Part shown: positions 43,637 through 53,506 of the stretch, piece by piece
Position numbering within the stretch: the stretch's first letter is position 1
How the letters are laid out: the number at the start of each line of letters is the position of its first letter
Assembly: GCA_902523065.1 (NCBI GenBank)
Contig: CABYXZ010000004.1
Coordinates: 1 to 64,000, forward strand
Source of the DNA: an uncultured Marinoscillum sp.
GTDB taxonomy: Bacteria; Bacteroidota; Bacteroidia; Cytophagales; MED-G16
Direction: 5' to 3'
DNA: 64,000 nt
Notes under the pieces: generated by a model
The model's input: only the letters and a program-made list of their open reading frames with translations
The model's database searches: none
Told to the model about the DNA's origin: nothing
Program-made: the position numbers and the translations under genes

Positions 43637-43644
43637 TAGTTTTG
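43637..43644 (+). promoter_or_regulatory. -7 promoter element for the heme operon
   Basis: TAGTTTTG matches TAnnTTTG and ends 17 nt before the TTG start of hemA. It lies just after a strongly T-rich tract. No palindrome like those near the iron transport genes is seen here. Confidence 0.4.
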
Positions 43645-43661
43645 CAAAAAAATCATTTGTT

Positions 43662-44936
43662 TTGATAGGTTTAATTAGTATTAATTATAGAACATCTCCA
43701 ATTGAGATTAGAGAGAAGTTTTTTTTTCAGGACGAAGAAAAAATTAAATTTAATCAGCTATTAGTAAAAGAATGTGCTATAGACGGTCTTGTTGTCATCT
43801 CAACATGTAACAGGACAGAAATTTATTACGAGTTCGAAAATCATATAGGCGAGGAAAAAAGAATTTTCCATTTAATAATGAAGTGTTTAGTTGAATTTAA
43901 ACATTATCCAGAAGGCTTATCACCCTATGTTTCTAAAAAACATGGTTCTTTAAATGTTTCTAGACATCTTTTCAGATTAATTTCGGGGTTGGAGTCGATG
44001 ATAGTAGGTGAATTTCAAATCTACGATCAAGTAAAAGAGGCATTTTATTTTGCTCAAAAAAATAAGATGTTAGGGCCTATTTTAGATAGAATGTTCCAAA
44101 AATCTATTGAAACAGGAAAATTTGTAAGGTCTAATACTTCAATAGGTAAAGGAGCTATTTCAGTCAGTTATGCTGCAGTTGAGATCATATCAAAAAAATA
44201 CAATCTTGAAAAATCTAAAATTCTTTGTGTTGGTGCAGGTGAAACTTCTAAGCTTTCAGTTAAACATCTTTTAAATAAGAATATTAAAAATATATCTGTA
44301 ACAAATAGAAATAAAAAAAGAGGAGATCAATTTGCTCATAAATTTGGTCTTGATGTTCTCCCTTTTAAAGGTCTTCTAGAAAATCTTTTAAGTGTAGATG
44401 TAGCAATATTTTGTACCTCATCAAGTTCTCCACTAATTTCTAGAGAGGATCTTCTTAATATTATGAAAAAGAGAAAAGACCAAAAACTCCTTATCGTGGA
44501 TCTCTCTGTTCCAAGAAATATTGAAGCGGACATGTCTGAAATAGATGGACTAGATTTAATTAATGTTGATGGCTTAAAAGACATTGTTAATAAAAATTAT
44601 AATAAAAGAAAGGCAGAAATTAATAAAGCTCAATTATTAATTGATGAGTACCTAACTGAGTTTGATGAGTGGGCAAGTTCAAGGCAGCTGAGGCCTTCAA
44701 TACTTTCAATAAAGTCTAAAATTAAAAATCTAATCGAAAACAATTATAAAGTTGAACTTAATGGAAGTTTGGTGAGTAAGGATGGCGGAAAAAAATCAGA
44801 TTTAGGTATAAAAATGAATAAGGTTTACAGCAAATTATCTGACCATTTAGTTCGAAAGATAAGGGTGGCTAGTAATAATGGAAAAGATAAAAATGCTCTA
44901 AAAATCATTAAAAAAATTTTTGAGGATGACCAATAA
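43662..44936 (+). CDS. hemA: Glutamyl-tRNA reductase
   Basis: 424-residue enzyme that reduces glutamyl-tRNA to glutamate-1-semialdehyde, first step of C5 heme synthesis. Catalytic Cys49 is in STCNRTE, the GLESMIVGE segment follows near 109-117, and a Rossmann NADPH fold with VGAGETS lies near 187. The C-terminal dimerisation helices are present. The start is TTG at 43662; it gives the canonical MIGLISINYRTSPIEIRE N-terminus and no ATG substitutes. First gene of a nine-gene heme operon, overlapping hemC by 11 bp. Confidence 0.96.
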   Translation: MIGLISINYRTSPIEIREKFFFQDEEKIKFNQLLVKECAIDGLVVISTCNRTEIYYEFENHIGEEKRIFHLIMKCLVEFKHYPEGLSPYVSKKHGSLNVSRHLFRLISGLESMIVGEFQIYDQVKEAFYFAQKNKMLGPILDRMFQKSIETGKFVRSNTSIGKGAISVSYAAVEIISKKYNLEKSKILCVGAGETSKLSVKHLLNKNIKNISVTNRNKKRGDQFAHKFGLDVLPFKGLLENLLSVDVAIFCTSSSSPLISREDLLNIMKKRKDQKLLIVDLSVPRNIEADMSEIDGLDLINVDGLKDIVNKNYNKRKAEINKAQLLIDEYLTEFDEWASSRQLRPSILSIKSKIKNLIENNYKVELNGSLVSKDGGKKSDLGIKMNKVYSKLSDHLVRKIRVASNNGKDKNALKIIKKIFEDDQ

Positions 44937-45852
44937 AATAATTGTTGGTACAAGAGACAGTAAGCTAGCATTAACACAAGCAAACAAAGTAATAACCAAA
45001 CTAAATTCTATATATCCTGACTTAGAATTTAAAACATTAAAAGTCAAGACAAAAGGGGACATATTAGAGAATCATCCTATTGAATCATTTATTGGGAAAG
45101 GCTTTTTTGTTAAGGAAATACAAGAAATGTTATTGGCAAAAAAAATTGATATTGCAGTTCACAGCTTAAAAGATTTACCAGTTGATCCAATTCCTGGACT
45201 AGAGTTATCGGCCATCTTAGAGAGAGATGACCCAAGAGATGCTTTAATTTTAAGTTCTAAGTTTAAGTCAAAAATTGACCTGAATAACCTAACTATATGT
45301 ACATCTTCAAATAGAAGAAAATCACAACTCCTGAGGATCTACCCTAATGTTATTATTAAATCAATAAGGGGAAATGTAGACACAAGATTAAAAAAGATGG
45401 AAGATGGTTACTGTGATGGAATAATAATTTCTGCCGCTGCTCTTTTTAGACTTGGTTTAGTGGATAAGATTTCTCATACATTTGAAAATAATGAAATTAT
45501 TTCGGCTCCGGGTCAAGGTGCAATAGCTCTTGAAACTAGAGAGGATAATATTAAAATTAAAAAAATTGTTACTTCAATTAATCACAAAAACACATCGTTG
45601 TGCGTCAATGTAGAGCGATCATTCTTAAAAGAATTAGAGGGGGGGTGTACAGCACCAATAGGGGCATTCGCTGAGATAAATAATGATGTAATATCATTAA
45701 CAGGACATATTTCATCATTTGATGGAAAAAAACACATAACAAATCAAACAGCTTCTCAGTATAATAACTCAGATAAACTTGGTATAACACTTGCTAAACA
45801 AATGCTCAGAGATGGTGGAGATAAAATTCTGTCTGAGGTAAGAGGAAAATGA
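44926..45852 (+). CDS. hemC: Porphobilinogen deaminase
   Basis: 308-residue hydroxymethylbilane synthase, joining four porphobilinogens. VGTRDSKLALTQA starts the protein, IAVHSLKDLPV contains an active-site Lys/Asp, and Cys near 240 in GGCTAPIGA binds the dipyrromethane cofactor. The ATG at 44926 is chosen; a TTG two codons earlier is also in frame. Overlaps hemA and shares ATGA with hemD. Confidence 0.96.
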   Translation: MTNKIIVGTRDSKLALTQANKVITKLNSIYPDLEFKTLKVKTKGDILENHPIESFIGKGFFVKEIQEMLLAKKIDIAVHSLKDLPVDPIPGLELSAILERDDPRDALILSSKFKSKIDLNNLTICTSSNRRKSQLLRIYPNVIIKSIRGNVDTRLKKMEDGYCDGIIISAAALFRLGLVDKISHTFENNEIISAPGQGAIALETREDNIKIKKIVTSINHKNTSLCVNVERSFLKELEGGCTAPIGAFAEINNDVISLTGHISSFDGKKHITNQTASQYNNSDKLGITLAKQMLRDGGDKILSEVRGK

Positions 45853-46571
45853 TAGAAAATGAAGTGAACGTCTTGCTAACCAATGAAGGTGAAACATCTG
45901 GATTTAATAAGCTTAAGGAACATGGTTATTCCGTATACCATTTTCCTATGATAAGAACAGAACCTAACCCTAATGCAGAACCATTTAAGGTAGAGGCATA
46001 TGATTATTTTATTTTTACCTCCAAAAATAGCGTTAGGCATTTCTTTGGTTTTCCATTTGTAAATCCTGAAGTTCTTAACAAAAAGGCAATTTGTATTGGA
46101 AAAAAAACAGAGGAAAAAATTAATGAGTATGGCCTTGAATCAGCTTATACTGCAAAAAGAAGCTACTCTTATGTTCTTGGTAATGAATTAGAAGAGAATG
46201 GGTTGATAAACTCTAAGAAAGTAATACTGGTTCAAGGTAACTTATCTAAAAATATCTTATCAGAAAATTTAAAAAAGTTTTGTGATTTAACGAAGTTTGT
46301 GGCCTATAATACTGTCTTAATCGAATCTAAAAATAATAAACTAGTGGAATTAATAAACTCTAAGAATTTGCACGCAGTTTTTACAAGTCCATCTGGATTT
46401 AAATCATTTGAAAAATTGTATGATACTAATCTTGTTAAAATAATTAGTATAGGTGAATCTACATCTGGATATATTAGAGAATGTGGATTTTCACCTATTA
46501 TAACATCTAGAATGCAGTCTTATGATGGAGTAGCAGATTCAATAATATCACATTTTAATTCAAAACAATGA
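45849..46571 (+). CDS. hemD: Uroporphyrinogen-III synthase
   Basis: 240-residue enzyme closing hydroxymethylbilane with D-ring inversion. Sequence conservation in this family is low; support comes from FTSKNSVRHFF near 55-65, CIGKKTEEKI, the VFTSPSGFKSF segment near 176 and position between hemC and hemB. Four-base overlaps on both sides. Confidence 0.9.
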   Translation: MIENEVNVLLTNEGETSGFNKLKEHGYSVYHFPMIRTEPNPNAEPFKVEAYDYFIFTSKNSVRHFFGFPFVNPEVLNKKAICIGKKTEEKINEYGLESAYTAKRSYSYVLGNELEENGLINSKKVILVQGNLSKNILSENLKKFCDLTKFVAYNTVLIESKNNKLVELINSKNLHAVFTSPSGFKSFEKLYDTNLVKIISIGESTSGYIRECGFSPIITSRMQSYDGVADSIISHFNSKQ

Positions 46572-47539
46572 GCCAAAAAGTTAGATTAAGGAGATTAAGA
46601 TATAATAAAACCGTCAGAGACCTTTTTGAGGACACTCATTTGAGACCACAGGACCTTATATATCCAATTTTTGTATGTGAAGGAAAAAACATTAAAAATG
46701 AAATAAAATCTATGCCAGGTCAGTATCAGGTATCAGTAGATAGGTTACCTAGTTTATGTAATAGATTAATTGAGCTTAATATTAAATCTGTAATTCTTTT
46801 TGGTGTTCCTGACATAAAAGATGATGATGGAAAAGTAGCTCAAGACGATAATGGAATAGTACAAAGAGCAGTAAAGGAAATTAAAAAAACCAATAATGAA
46901 ATACTGGTAATTGTTGATGTCTGCCACTGTCAATATACCCTACACGGACACTGTGGAACTATTGATAAAGGTGATGTTGATAACGACAAGACAGTAACTA
47001 ATTTAGGTCTTCAGGCGATATCTCTTGCCAGAGCAGGGGCAGATGTTATAGCTCCATCCGACATGATGGACGGTAGAGTAAATCATATAAGAAATATTCT
47101 TGACAAAAATAGCTTTGAGAAACTTCCTATTTTTTCTTATTCTGTCAAGTACGCATCTGCATTTTATGGTCCTTTTAGAGATGCGGCAGAGAACACACCA
47201 CAACACGGAGATAGAAAATCCTATCAGATGAATTATAAAAATTCTTTAGAGGCAATGAGAGAAGCAGAAACTGATATAAATGAGGGTGCTGATGCATTAA
47301 TTGTAAAGCCCGCAATGTCATATCTTGATATTATTTATAGAATTAAGTCTAAATATAGTATACCAGTAATTGCTTATAATGTAAGTGGGGAATATTCAAT
47401 GGCACATTCAGCTATTGATAAAAATTGGATTGACAAGCAAGTAATATTTGAAATATTAACATCAATGAAACGTGCTGGCGCAAATGCAATTATCACTTAC
47501 CATGCTATAGAAGTTGCTGAGTATCTAAATGAAAATTGA
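46568..47539 (+). CDS. hemB: Delta-aminolevulinic acid dehydratase (porphobilinogen synthase)
   Basis: 323-residue enzyme that condenses two ALA into porphobilinogen. The zinc-binding cluster is visible as DVCHCQYTLHGHCG near 118-131, with three Cys, so this is the Zn-type. The Schiff-base lysines are in YSVKYASAFYGPFRDAA and VKPAMSYLDI. Length is typical. It overlaps hemL by 11 bp. Confidence 0.97.
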   Translation: MSQKVRLRRLRYNKTVRDLFEDTHLRPQDLIYPIFVCEGKNIKNEIKSMPGQYQVSVDRLPSLCNRLIELNIKSVILFGVPDIKDDDGKVAQDDNGIVQRAVKEIKKTNNEILVIVDVCHCQYTLHGHCGTIDKGDVDNDKTVTNLGLQAISLARAGADVIAPSDMMDGRVNHIRNILDKNSFEKLPIFSYSVKYASAFYGPFRDAAENTPQHGDRKSYQMNYKNSLEAMREAETDINEGADALIVKPAMSYLDIIYRIKSKYSIPVIAYNVSGEYSMAHSAIDKNWIDKQVIFEILTSMKRAGANAIITYHAIEVAEYLNEN

Positions 47540-48824
47540 TATGTACAAAAATAGTATTAAGGCATATAAGAAATCTTCCGATTTGATACCTGGTGGAGTG
47601 AATTCTCCAGTCAGGGCTTTTAAGAGTGTAAATTGCGATCCAGTTTTTTTTAAAAGGGGCAAAGGCAGTAAGCTATATGATGTAGATGGGAACAAGTATA
47701 TTGATTGTGTGTCTTCATGGGGTCCTTTAATATTTGGTCATGCTGATAAAGACACTGTCAAGGCAATCAATAAGTACTCTAAAGATGGCACATCTTATGG
47801 CGCGCCAACATTACATGAAACAGAAATGGCAAAAAAAATAATTGAAATGGTTCCTTCTGTTGAAAAGGTTCGAATGGTTAATTCAGGGACGGAAGCAACA
47901 ATGAGTGCAATAAGATTGGCGAGAGGATTTACAGGAAAGAGACGCATTATAAAATTCGCTGGTAATTATCATGGCCATGGAGATAGTTTTTTAATTAAGG
48001 CTGGTTCTGGAGCTATAACACTAGGATTACCTGACAGTCCTGGTGTAACTAAAAACACTGCAAAAGACACATTAATTGCTTCGTTCAATGATATAAAGTC
48101 AGTGGAGAAACTTTTTAGAAGCAAGGCAAATGAAATTGCTGCAGTTATTGTTGAACCAGTTTCGGGTAATATGGGACTAGTTCTTCCTAATAACGGATTC
48201 TTAAAAGCCCTAAGGAAGATATGTTCTGACAATGAGGCACTATTAATTTTTGATGAGGTAATGACTGGTTTTAGATTAGCAAAAGGCGGTGCTCAAGAAA
48301 TTTATAATGTTACTCCCGATATCACTACGTTAGGAAAAGTAATTGGAGGGGGTCTGCCCGTTGGTGCTTACGGTGGAAGGTCAGAAATTATGAATTCACT
48401 TGCTCCTATTGGTCCAGTATACCAAGCTGGTACCCTTTCTGGAAATCCTCTTGCAATGCAAGCAGGATTATCTGTATTAAAAAAGTTAGACAACAAACTA
48501 TTTCAAAAACTAGATACTATTTCAAATGAAATTTGTGTAGGAATTCAAAAAAATATAGATGAAATAGAAATCAATGCAGTCATTTCAAGAATAGGTTCAA
48601 TGATGACTCTTTTCTTTACAGATAAAAAAGAAATAAACAATTATGAAGACGCGATGGCATGTGATACCGATAAATATGCTAAATATTTTAAACATATGTT
48701 AGATATGGGTATATATTTGCCTCCATCTCAGTTTGAATGCTGTTTTTTTTCATCTGTTTTAACCAGAGATGATGTTAAAAAAATAATTAAATCAAACAGA
48801 GTTGCGCTTCAAAAATTAGTTTAA
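47529..48824 (+). CDS. hemL: Glutamate-1-semialdehyde 2,1-aminomutase
   Basis: 431-residue PLP enzyme producing 5-aminolevulinate from glutamate semialdehyde. GGVNSPVRAF near 24-33, NSGTEATMSAIRLAR near 119 and the PLP-lysine motif TTLGKVIGGGLPVGA near 266 are diagnostic. Gene order here puts it after hemB although it acts before it. The last A of its stop is the first base of the hemE ATG. Confidence 0.96.
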   Translation: MKIDMYKNSIKAYKKSSDLIPGGVNSPVRAFKSVNCDPVFFKRGKGSKLYDVDGNKYIDCVSSWGPLIFGHADKDTVKAINKYSKDGTSYGAPTLHETEMAKKIIEMVPSVEKVRMVNSGTEATMSAIRLARGFTGKRRIIKFAGNYHGHGDSFLIKAGSGAITLGLPDSPGVTKNTAKDTLIASFNDIKSVEKLFRSKANEIAAVIVEPVSGNMGLVLPNNGFLKALRKICSDNEALLIFDEVMTGFRLAKGGAQEIYNVTPDITTLGKVIGGGLPVGAYGGRSEIMNSLAPIGPVYQAGTLSGNPLAMQAGLSVLKKLDNKLFQKLDTISNEICVGIQKNIDEIEINAVISRIGSMMTLFFTDKKEINNYEDAMACDTDKYAKYFKHMLDMGIYLPPSQFECCFFSSVLTRDDVKKIIKSNRVALQKLV

Positions 48825-49840
48825 TGGGTTCTATATTTATTGATACATTAAATGGCAAAAGTTCTTCTAGACCACCTGTATGGTTTATGCGTCAGGCAGG
48901 TAGAATATTACCTTCTTATCGTGCCCTAAAAAAGAATTATACTTTCAATCAGTTAATGAGAGATAAATCCCTAGCCTCTAAAGTAACTCTACTTCCAATT
49001 AATGATTTAGGAGTAGATGCTGCCATACTTTTTTCTGATATACTTATTGTTCCAGAGTCACTCGGACTAGAATTAGAATTTACAAATTTAGGTCCAAAGT
49101 TCCATAATCCAGTAAATGAGAATTCTAATCTTGTAATTGACTATACCAACTTTGATCATGTTTATGATAACATTAAAGAGGTTATTAAAAATAAACCTAA
49201 AGACATTCCGCTAATTGGTTTTTGTGGTGGACCTTTAACAACTTTTCTATTTATGTTTAGAGGGAATGAAAAAAATAAAAGTTTTGATGCTGCAATAAAT
49301 TTCTTTAGGAAAGAGAAGAAGAAAAGCATGAAGATTATGGAGATGTTGACAGAAGCTTCAATAGAATATGTTAAAAATCAGGTTAAGTCGGGTATCGATT
49401 GTTTTCAGTTATTTGAGACCTATTCGGGAATTATTTCAAATGAGGATTATAAAAATTTTATATTGCCCCTTTCTACTAAAATTTTACTTGAGGCACGAGA
49501 GTCTGGAGTTCCAACAATTTTCTTTCCAAAAAACTTTAATGAAGGTTTGAAGTATATAAATAAAGAAATGTGTGACTACGTAAGCGTAGATTATGATATT
49601 TCTTTGGACAATGCTCGGAATTTACTAGATTCAGAAGTAGGTATTCAAGGAAATATGGACCCAAAAATATTCTATCAAGAAATTGATGAGATTGAGAATT
49701 ATCTTAAAAGTTTGATAGATTTTGGTTCCAAAAATACTGACTGGATATTTAATTTAGGTCATGGCTTTAGGCCAGATATTGATCACACTAAAGTTAAATA
49801 TGTAGTTGAATGGATAAAAAATGCCAATTGGAAGAGATAA
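48824..49840 (+). CDS. hemE: Uroporphyrinogen decarboxylase
   Basis: 338-residue enzyme converting uroporphyrinogen III to coproporphyrinogen III. PPVWFMRQAGR near 18-28 is the signature, with DAAILFSDIL at 64-73 carrying the catalytic Asp, and GFCGGPLTTFLF near 134. C-terminal FNLGHGFRPD matches the family. No spacer to hemN. Confidence 0.96.
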   Translation: MGSIFIDTLNGKSSSRPPVWFMRQAGRILPSYRALKKNYTFNQLMRDKSLASKVTLLPINDLGVDAAILFSDILIVPESLGLELEFTNLGPKFHNPVNENSNLVIDYTNFDHVYDNIKEVIKNKPKDIPLIGFCGGPLTTFLFMFRGNEKNKSFDAAINFFRKEKKKSMKIMEMLTEASIEYVKNQVKSGIDCFQLFETYSGIISNEDYKNFILPLSTKILLEARESGVPTIFFPKNFNEGLKYINKEMCDYVSVDYDISLDNARNLLDSEVGIQGNMDPKIFYQEIDEIENYLKSLIDFGSKNTDWIFNLGHGFRPDIDHTKVKYVVEWIKNANWKR

Positions 49841-51217
49841 ATGTTGACAGATAAAAGATTAGTAGATAAATACAACGAATCTGGACCGAGATACACCTCG
49901 TATCCTCCAGCAACTTTCTTTAATGAATATTTTGGAGAAAAAGAATATTTGGATGCGGTGGTAAAATCAAACTCAGAAAGACCAGAAAATATATCCGTAT
50001 ATATTCATGTTCCGTTTTGTCCTCAGATTTGTCATTTTTGCGGATGTACAACCGAAACGGGTTTTTCTAGACCTTTTCTTGAAAGATACATCGATGCGGT
50101 AGTAAAAGAGATACAATTAGTTTCTAGTAATTTAGATACAAAAAGAAAACTAACTCAAATTCATTGGGGAGGCGGTACACCAAATTCAATATCATATAAA
50201 TACATTGAAAAAATAACTAATACTCTAAAAGATAAATTTGAATTTTCAGATAATTATGAGATGGCAATAGAGTGTAACCCTGCACATCTTGAATTTAGGC
50301 ATATAGAGCTTTTAAAAAAGTTTGGATTTAATAGGATTTCAGTTGGAATTCAAGATTTTAGAGATGATGTTTTAGAGGCAATAAATAGAAGGCCATCTAA
50401 AAGGTCCATTGAAGACATTATTTCAAAAATATCTGACGAAGGTTTTTCAGGAACTAATATTGACTTAGTATATGGATTGCCTTTACAAACAGTTGAAAGT
50501 TTTAGGGATACTATTGATCGGGCAATTGAACTTAATACTGATAGGATAGTTACTTTTTCATACGCACACGTTCCGTCCGTTATACCGAGACAAAAAGTTT
50601 TAGATAATATAGGTTTTCCCTCTTCTGACGAGAAAGCTCAGATGTATGAAGAATCGTATCAAAAATTGATAGAGGCTGGTTATGTATCAATTGGGATGGA
50701 TCATTATTCCAAGCCAGATGATGAATTTGCAATTGCTTTAAGAGAAAAAAAATTACACAGAAATTTTCAGGGTTATTGTACAAGAGAAACAACTGGTCAG
50801 GTATATGGTTTTGGGGCCTCTTCAATATCTCAACTTGATTCAGCATATTCTCAAAATATCAAAACAACATCCGAATATATTCAAAGTATAGAAAAAAGTG
50901 GCTTGGCAGTATTAAGAGGGTATTCTTTAAATAAAAACGAAAAAATAATTAGGCACATTATTAATTCGGTAATGTGTAACTATTATGTTGATTTTAATGA
51001 TGTTGCAAATTATTTCAAAGTTTCTGTCGATGAAGTCAAAGAGATAATTAAATTTTCTGAATCTAATTTTGATGATTTTATATCTGACGACTTACTTACT
51101 ATCAATCAAAATAAAATCAAGGTAAAAAATCAGGGTAGATTATTTACAAGAAATATCTCAATGCGTTTTGATCCTCTAGTTGAAAAGAATATTGGAACTT
51201 ATTCTAAAACAATATAA
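49841..51217 (+). CDS. hemN: Oxygen-independent coproporphyrinogen III dehydrogenase
   Basis: 458-residue radical SAM enzyme oxidising coproporphyrinogen to protoporphyrinogen IX without oxygen. The 4Fe-4S cluster motif is Cys60-X3-Cys64-X2-Cys67, with a further Cys69 as in E. coli HemN, preceded by YIHVPF. IHWGGGTPN near 109 binds SAM. The C-terminal HemN domain is complete, and the RYTSYPP start separates it from HemW. No oxygen-dependent HemF is present in the operon. Confidence 0.96.
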   Translation: MLTDKRLVDKYNESGPRYTSYPPATFFNEYFGEKEYLDAVVKSNSERPENISVYIHVPFCPQICHFCGCTTETGFSRPFLERYIDAVVKEIQLVSSNLDTKRKLTQIHWGGGTPNSISYKYIEKITNTLKDKFEFSDNYEMAIECNPAHLEFRHIELLKKFGFNRISVGIQDFRDDVLEAINRRPSKRSIEDIISKISDEGFSGTNIDLVYGLPLQTVESFRDTIDRAIELNTDRIVTFSYAHVPSVIPRQKVLDNIGFPSSDEKAQMYEESYQKLIEAGYVSIGMDHYSKPDDEFAIALREKKLHRNFQGYCTRETTGQVYGFGASSISQLDSAYSQNIKTTSEYIQSIEKSGLAVLRGYSLNKNEKIIRHIINSVMCNYYVDFNDVANYFKVSVDEVKEIIKFSESNFDDFISDDLLTINQNKIKVKNQGRLFTRNISMRFDPLVEKNIGTYSKTI

Positions 51218-51223
51218 ACAGAT

Positions 51224-52234
51224 ATGAGAGGTTTATTAATGATAAATCTAGGTTCTCCTGATAGCACAGATATTCCGGATGTTAAGAGGTATTTGGATGA
51301 GTTTTTGATGGATGAGAGGGTTATTGAATATAATTATTTTTTTCGTTGGCTTTTAGTTAAAGGTATAATATTAAATACAAGACCTTCTAAATCTGCTAAA
51401 GCTTACAAAAAAATATGGTGGAAAGAGGGATCACCTTTAATAGTATTGTCAAAGCGTCTTCATGAGAAGGTTCAAAAAAAACTAGATATTCCGGTTTCAC
51501 TTGCAATGAGGTATGGATCTTTATCCATTAAAAAAGGATTAGAAGAGCTAAAAAGTAAAGGTGTTGACGATGTTATTGTGCTTCCTCTGTATCCACATTA
51601 TGCAATGTCTTCGTACGAGACAGTAGTTGAGAAGGTAAAGTCAGAATGTAAAGAATGGTTTTCTGAACTTAATCTTTCTTTTATACCCCCATTTTATGAT
51701 GATGAGATGTATATCAATGAAATGGTGAAAAACATTAAAAAGAATCTCAAAGGAATTGATTACGATCATATATTATTTTCTTATCACGGTATTCCTGAAA
51801 GTCATTTAAAAATTTCTGATGAAACTAATAAACATTGTCTTAAGGTTAAGGACTGTTGCAATGTCAATTCAGATGTTCATAAAAAGTGTTACAGGCATCA
51901 AGTTTTTATAACTACTGAGTTGATTGTAAAAAAATTAGGAATAGATCATAATAAATATAGTAATGCTTTTCAATCCAGACTACCGCTTCAGCCTTGGTTA
52001 AAACCTTATACAGATAAAGAATTAGAAAGACTTGCAGTTGAAGGTAAGAAAAGACTAGTAATCATAACTCCAGCATTTGTTACGGACTGCTTAGAGACAT
52101 TAGAAGAGATTGCAATGGAAGGTAAAGAAGAGTTTCTTGAAGCAGGTGGAGAATTTTATCATTATATTCCATGTTTAAATGATGGTAATGGATGGGCAAA
52201 TGTTATTTCTAATTGGACTAATAGAATGTTATGA
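51224..52234 (+). CDS. hemH: Ferrochelatase
   Basis: 336-residue enzyme inserting ferrous iron into protoporphyrin IX. The metal-site His lies in FSYHGIPESHLK near 185, and the family end motif is GEFYHYIPCLNDG near 308. MRGLLMINLGSPDS opens the chain. The LxQPWLKP segment is present. Membrane association not obvious. Four-base overlap with the hemJ-like gene. Confidence 0.96.
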   Translation: MRGLLMINLGSPDSTDIPDVKRYLDEFLMDERVIEYNYFFRWLLVKGIILNTRPSKSAKAYKKIWWKEGSPLIVLSKRLHEKVQKKLDIPVSLAMRYGSLSIKKGLEELKSKGVDDVIVLPLYPHYAMSSYETVVEKVKSECKEWFSELNLSFIPPFYDDEMYINEMVKNIKKNLKGIDYDHILFSYHGIPESHLKISDETNKHCLKVKDCCNVNSDVHKKCYRHQVFITTELIVKKLGIDHNKYSNAFQSRLPLQPWLKPYTDKELERLAVEGKKRLVIITPAFVTDCLETLEEIAMEGKEEFLEAGGEFYHYIPCLNDGNGWANVISNWTNRML

Positions 52235-52767
52235 GCTATCTGGCAGTTAAGGCTCTACATTTTATTTTTGTTATTTGTTGGTTTGCGGGGCTATTTTATA
52301 TTGGAAGGATTTTTATTTATTACAAAGAGGCAGAAAGTAAATCAGAAAACGAGAAAATAATTTTGCAAAATCAGTTCTTGGTAATGGCTAAACGCCTGAT
52401 GTATATCATTTTGTGGCCTTCTGTATTATTGACTTCTATATTTGGATGGATTATGGTTTTTAGAAATCCAGCTCTTCTTGACCTTGATTGGATGAAAGTA
52501 AAACTGGTTTTGGTATCCCTATTGCTCTTATATGTAATTATATGTCAGTTCTTATTAAACCAAATGAAAAACGGAAAAATAATTGTCAGTGAGTTTAAAT
52601 TAAGGTTATTTAGTGAGGCGGCAACATTATTTCTTATATCCATAGTATTCATTGCAACACTAAAAAATAATATTTCTTGGATATATGCTACTCTATACTT
52701 TTTTATAATATCGGTTACACTTATGTTTTTAGTTAGATTATATAAAAAGTATATCTTAAAAAAATAA
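52231..52767 (+). CDS. hemJ: HemJ-like protoporphyrinogen oxidase
   Basis: 178-residue membrane protein with about four or five helices. The N-terminal ALHFIFVICWFAGLFYIGR includes His10, the conserved heme- or quinone-linked His of HemJ (UPF0093), and a hydrophobic helix follows. HemJ oxidises protoporphyrinogen IX in bacteria lacking HemG/HemY. Placement after hemH completes the pathway. Identification is supported by length, helix pattern and context. Confidence 0.88.
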   Translation: MSYLAVKALHFIFVICWFAGLFYIGRIFIYYKEAESKSENEKIILQNQFLVMAKRLMYIILWPSVLLTSIFGWIMVFRNPALLDLDWMKVKLVLVSLLLLYVIICQFLLNQMKNGKIIVSEFKLRLFSEAATLFLISIVFIATLKNNISWIYATLYFFIISVTLMFLVRLYKKYILKK

Positions 52768-52798
52768 TATATTAGGTACTAGTTTACCCAATATTGTA

Positions 52799-53506
52799 AT
52801 GAAAATTATCAACTTAATTTCTGGGCCAAGAAATTTATCAACTGCATTAATGTACTCATTCTCAAGAAGACCCGATACAAAAGTAGTTGATGAACCTTTC
52901 TATGCCCACTACCTTTCAACCACTGGAATTGATCACCCAGGTAGAGAAGAAACCTTAAGCTATATGTCTTCAGATATTGATAAAATAATTTCAGATATAT
53001 TTTCAACAAAAAATTGTGAGGTTTTATTTTTAAAAAATATGGCACATCATCACCAAGAAATGAAACTAGATTTTTTAGAAGATATGACTAACTTGTTTCT
53101 AGTAAGAAACCCTCACCAGTTAATTGCCTCATTTGCCCAGGTTATTGATTCTCCAACAATGCAAGATATTGGTTTAGAAAAATCTTGGGAATTATTTAAT
53201 GTAGTAAAGGAACAAAATCCAGTTGTCCTTGACTCTGCAGAAATTTTAAAAAATCCTAGAGAACTTTTAAAGAAGCTATGCGACAAACTTAGAATTGAAT
53301 TTTATGAAGATATGTTATCTTGGGATAAGGGAGGTATAAAAGAGGATGGTCCTTGGTCTGAGTTTTGGTATAAAAACGTTCATAACTCTACGGGGTTTGT
53401 TAAGCAAAAAACAAGTAGCCGCGAATTACCAAAAAACTGTCAAAGTCTTTATATTGAGTCACTAAAATATTACAATAAGTTGACAGCAAATTCAATCAAA
53501 GTATAA
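52799..53506 (+). CDS. Sulfotransferase-like P-loop protein
   Basis: 235-residue soluble protein. SGPRNLSTALMYSF near 8-21 is like the 5'-phosphosulfate binding loop, and LVRNPHQLIASF near 100 resembles the 3'-phosphate-binding region of PAPS sulfotransferases. Real activity is uncertain. It is followed immediately (1-nt overlap) by a class IV aminotransferase and preceded at 31 bp by hemJ, so it may be the tail of the heme transcript. I recall relatives annotated as aminotransferase-linked sulfotransferase-like proteins, in keeping with this pairing. Confidence 0.75.
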   Translation: MKIINLISGPRNLSTALMYSFSRRPDTKVVDEPFYAHYLSTTGIDHPGREETLSYMSSDIDKIISDIFSTKNCEVLFLKNMAHHHQEMKLDFLEDMTNLFLVRNPHQLIASFAQVIDSPTMQDIGLEKSWELFNVVKEQNPVVLDSAEILKNPRELLKKLCDKLRIEFYEDMLSWDKGGIKEDGPWSEFWYKNVHNSTGFVKQKTSSRELPKNCQSLYIESLKYYNKLTANSIKV

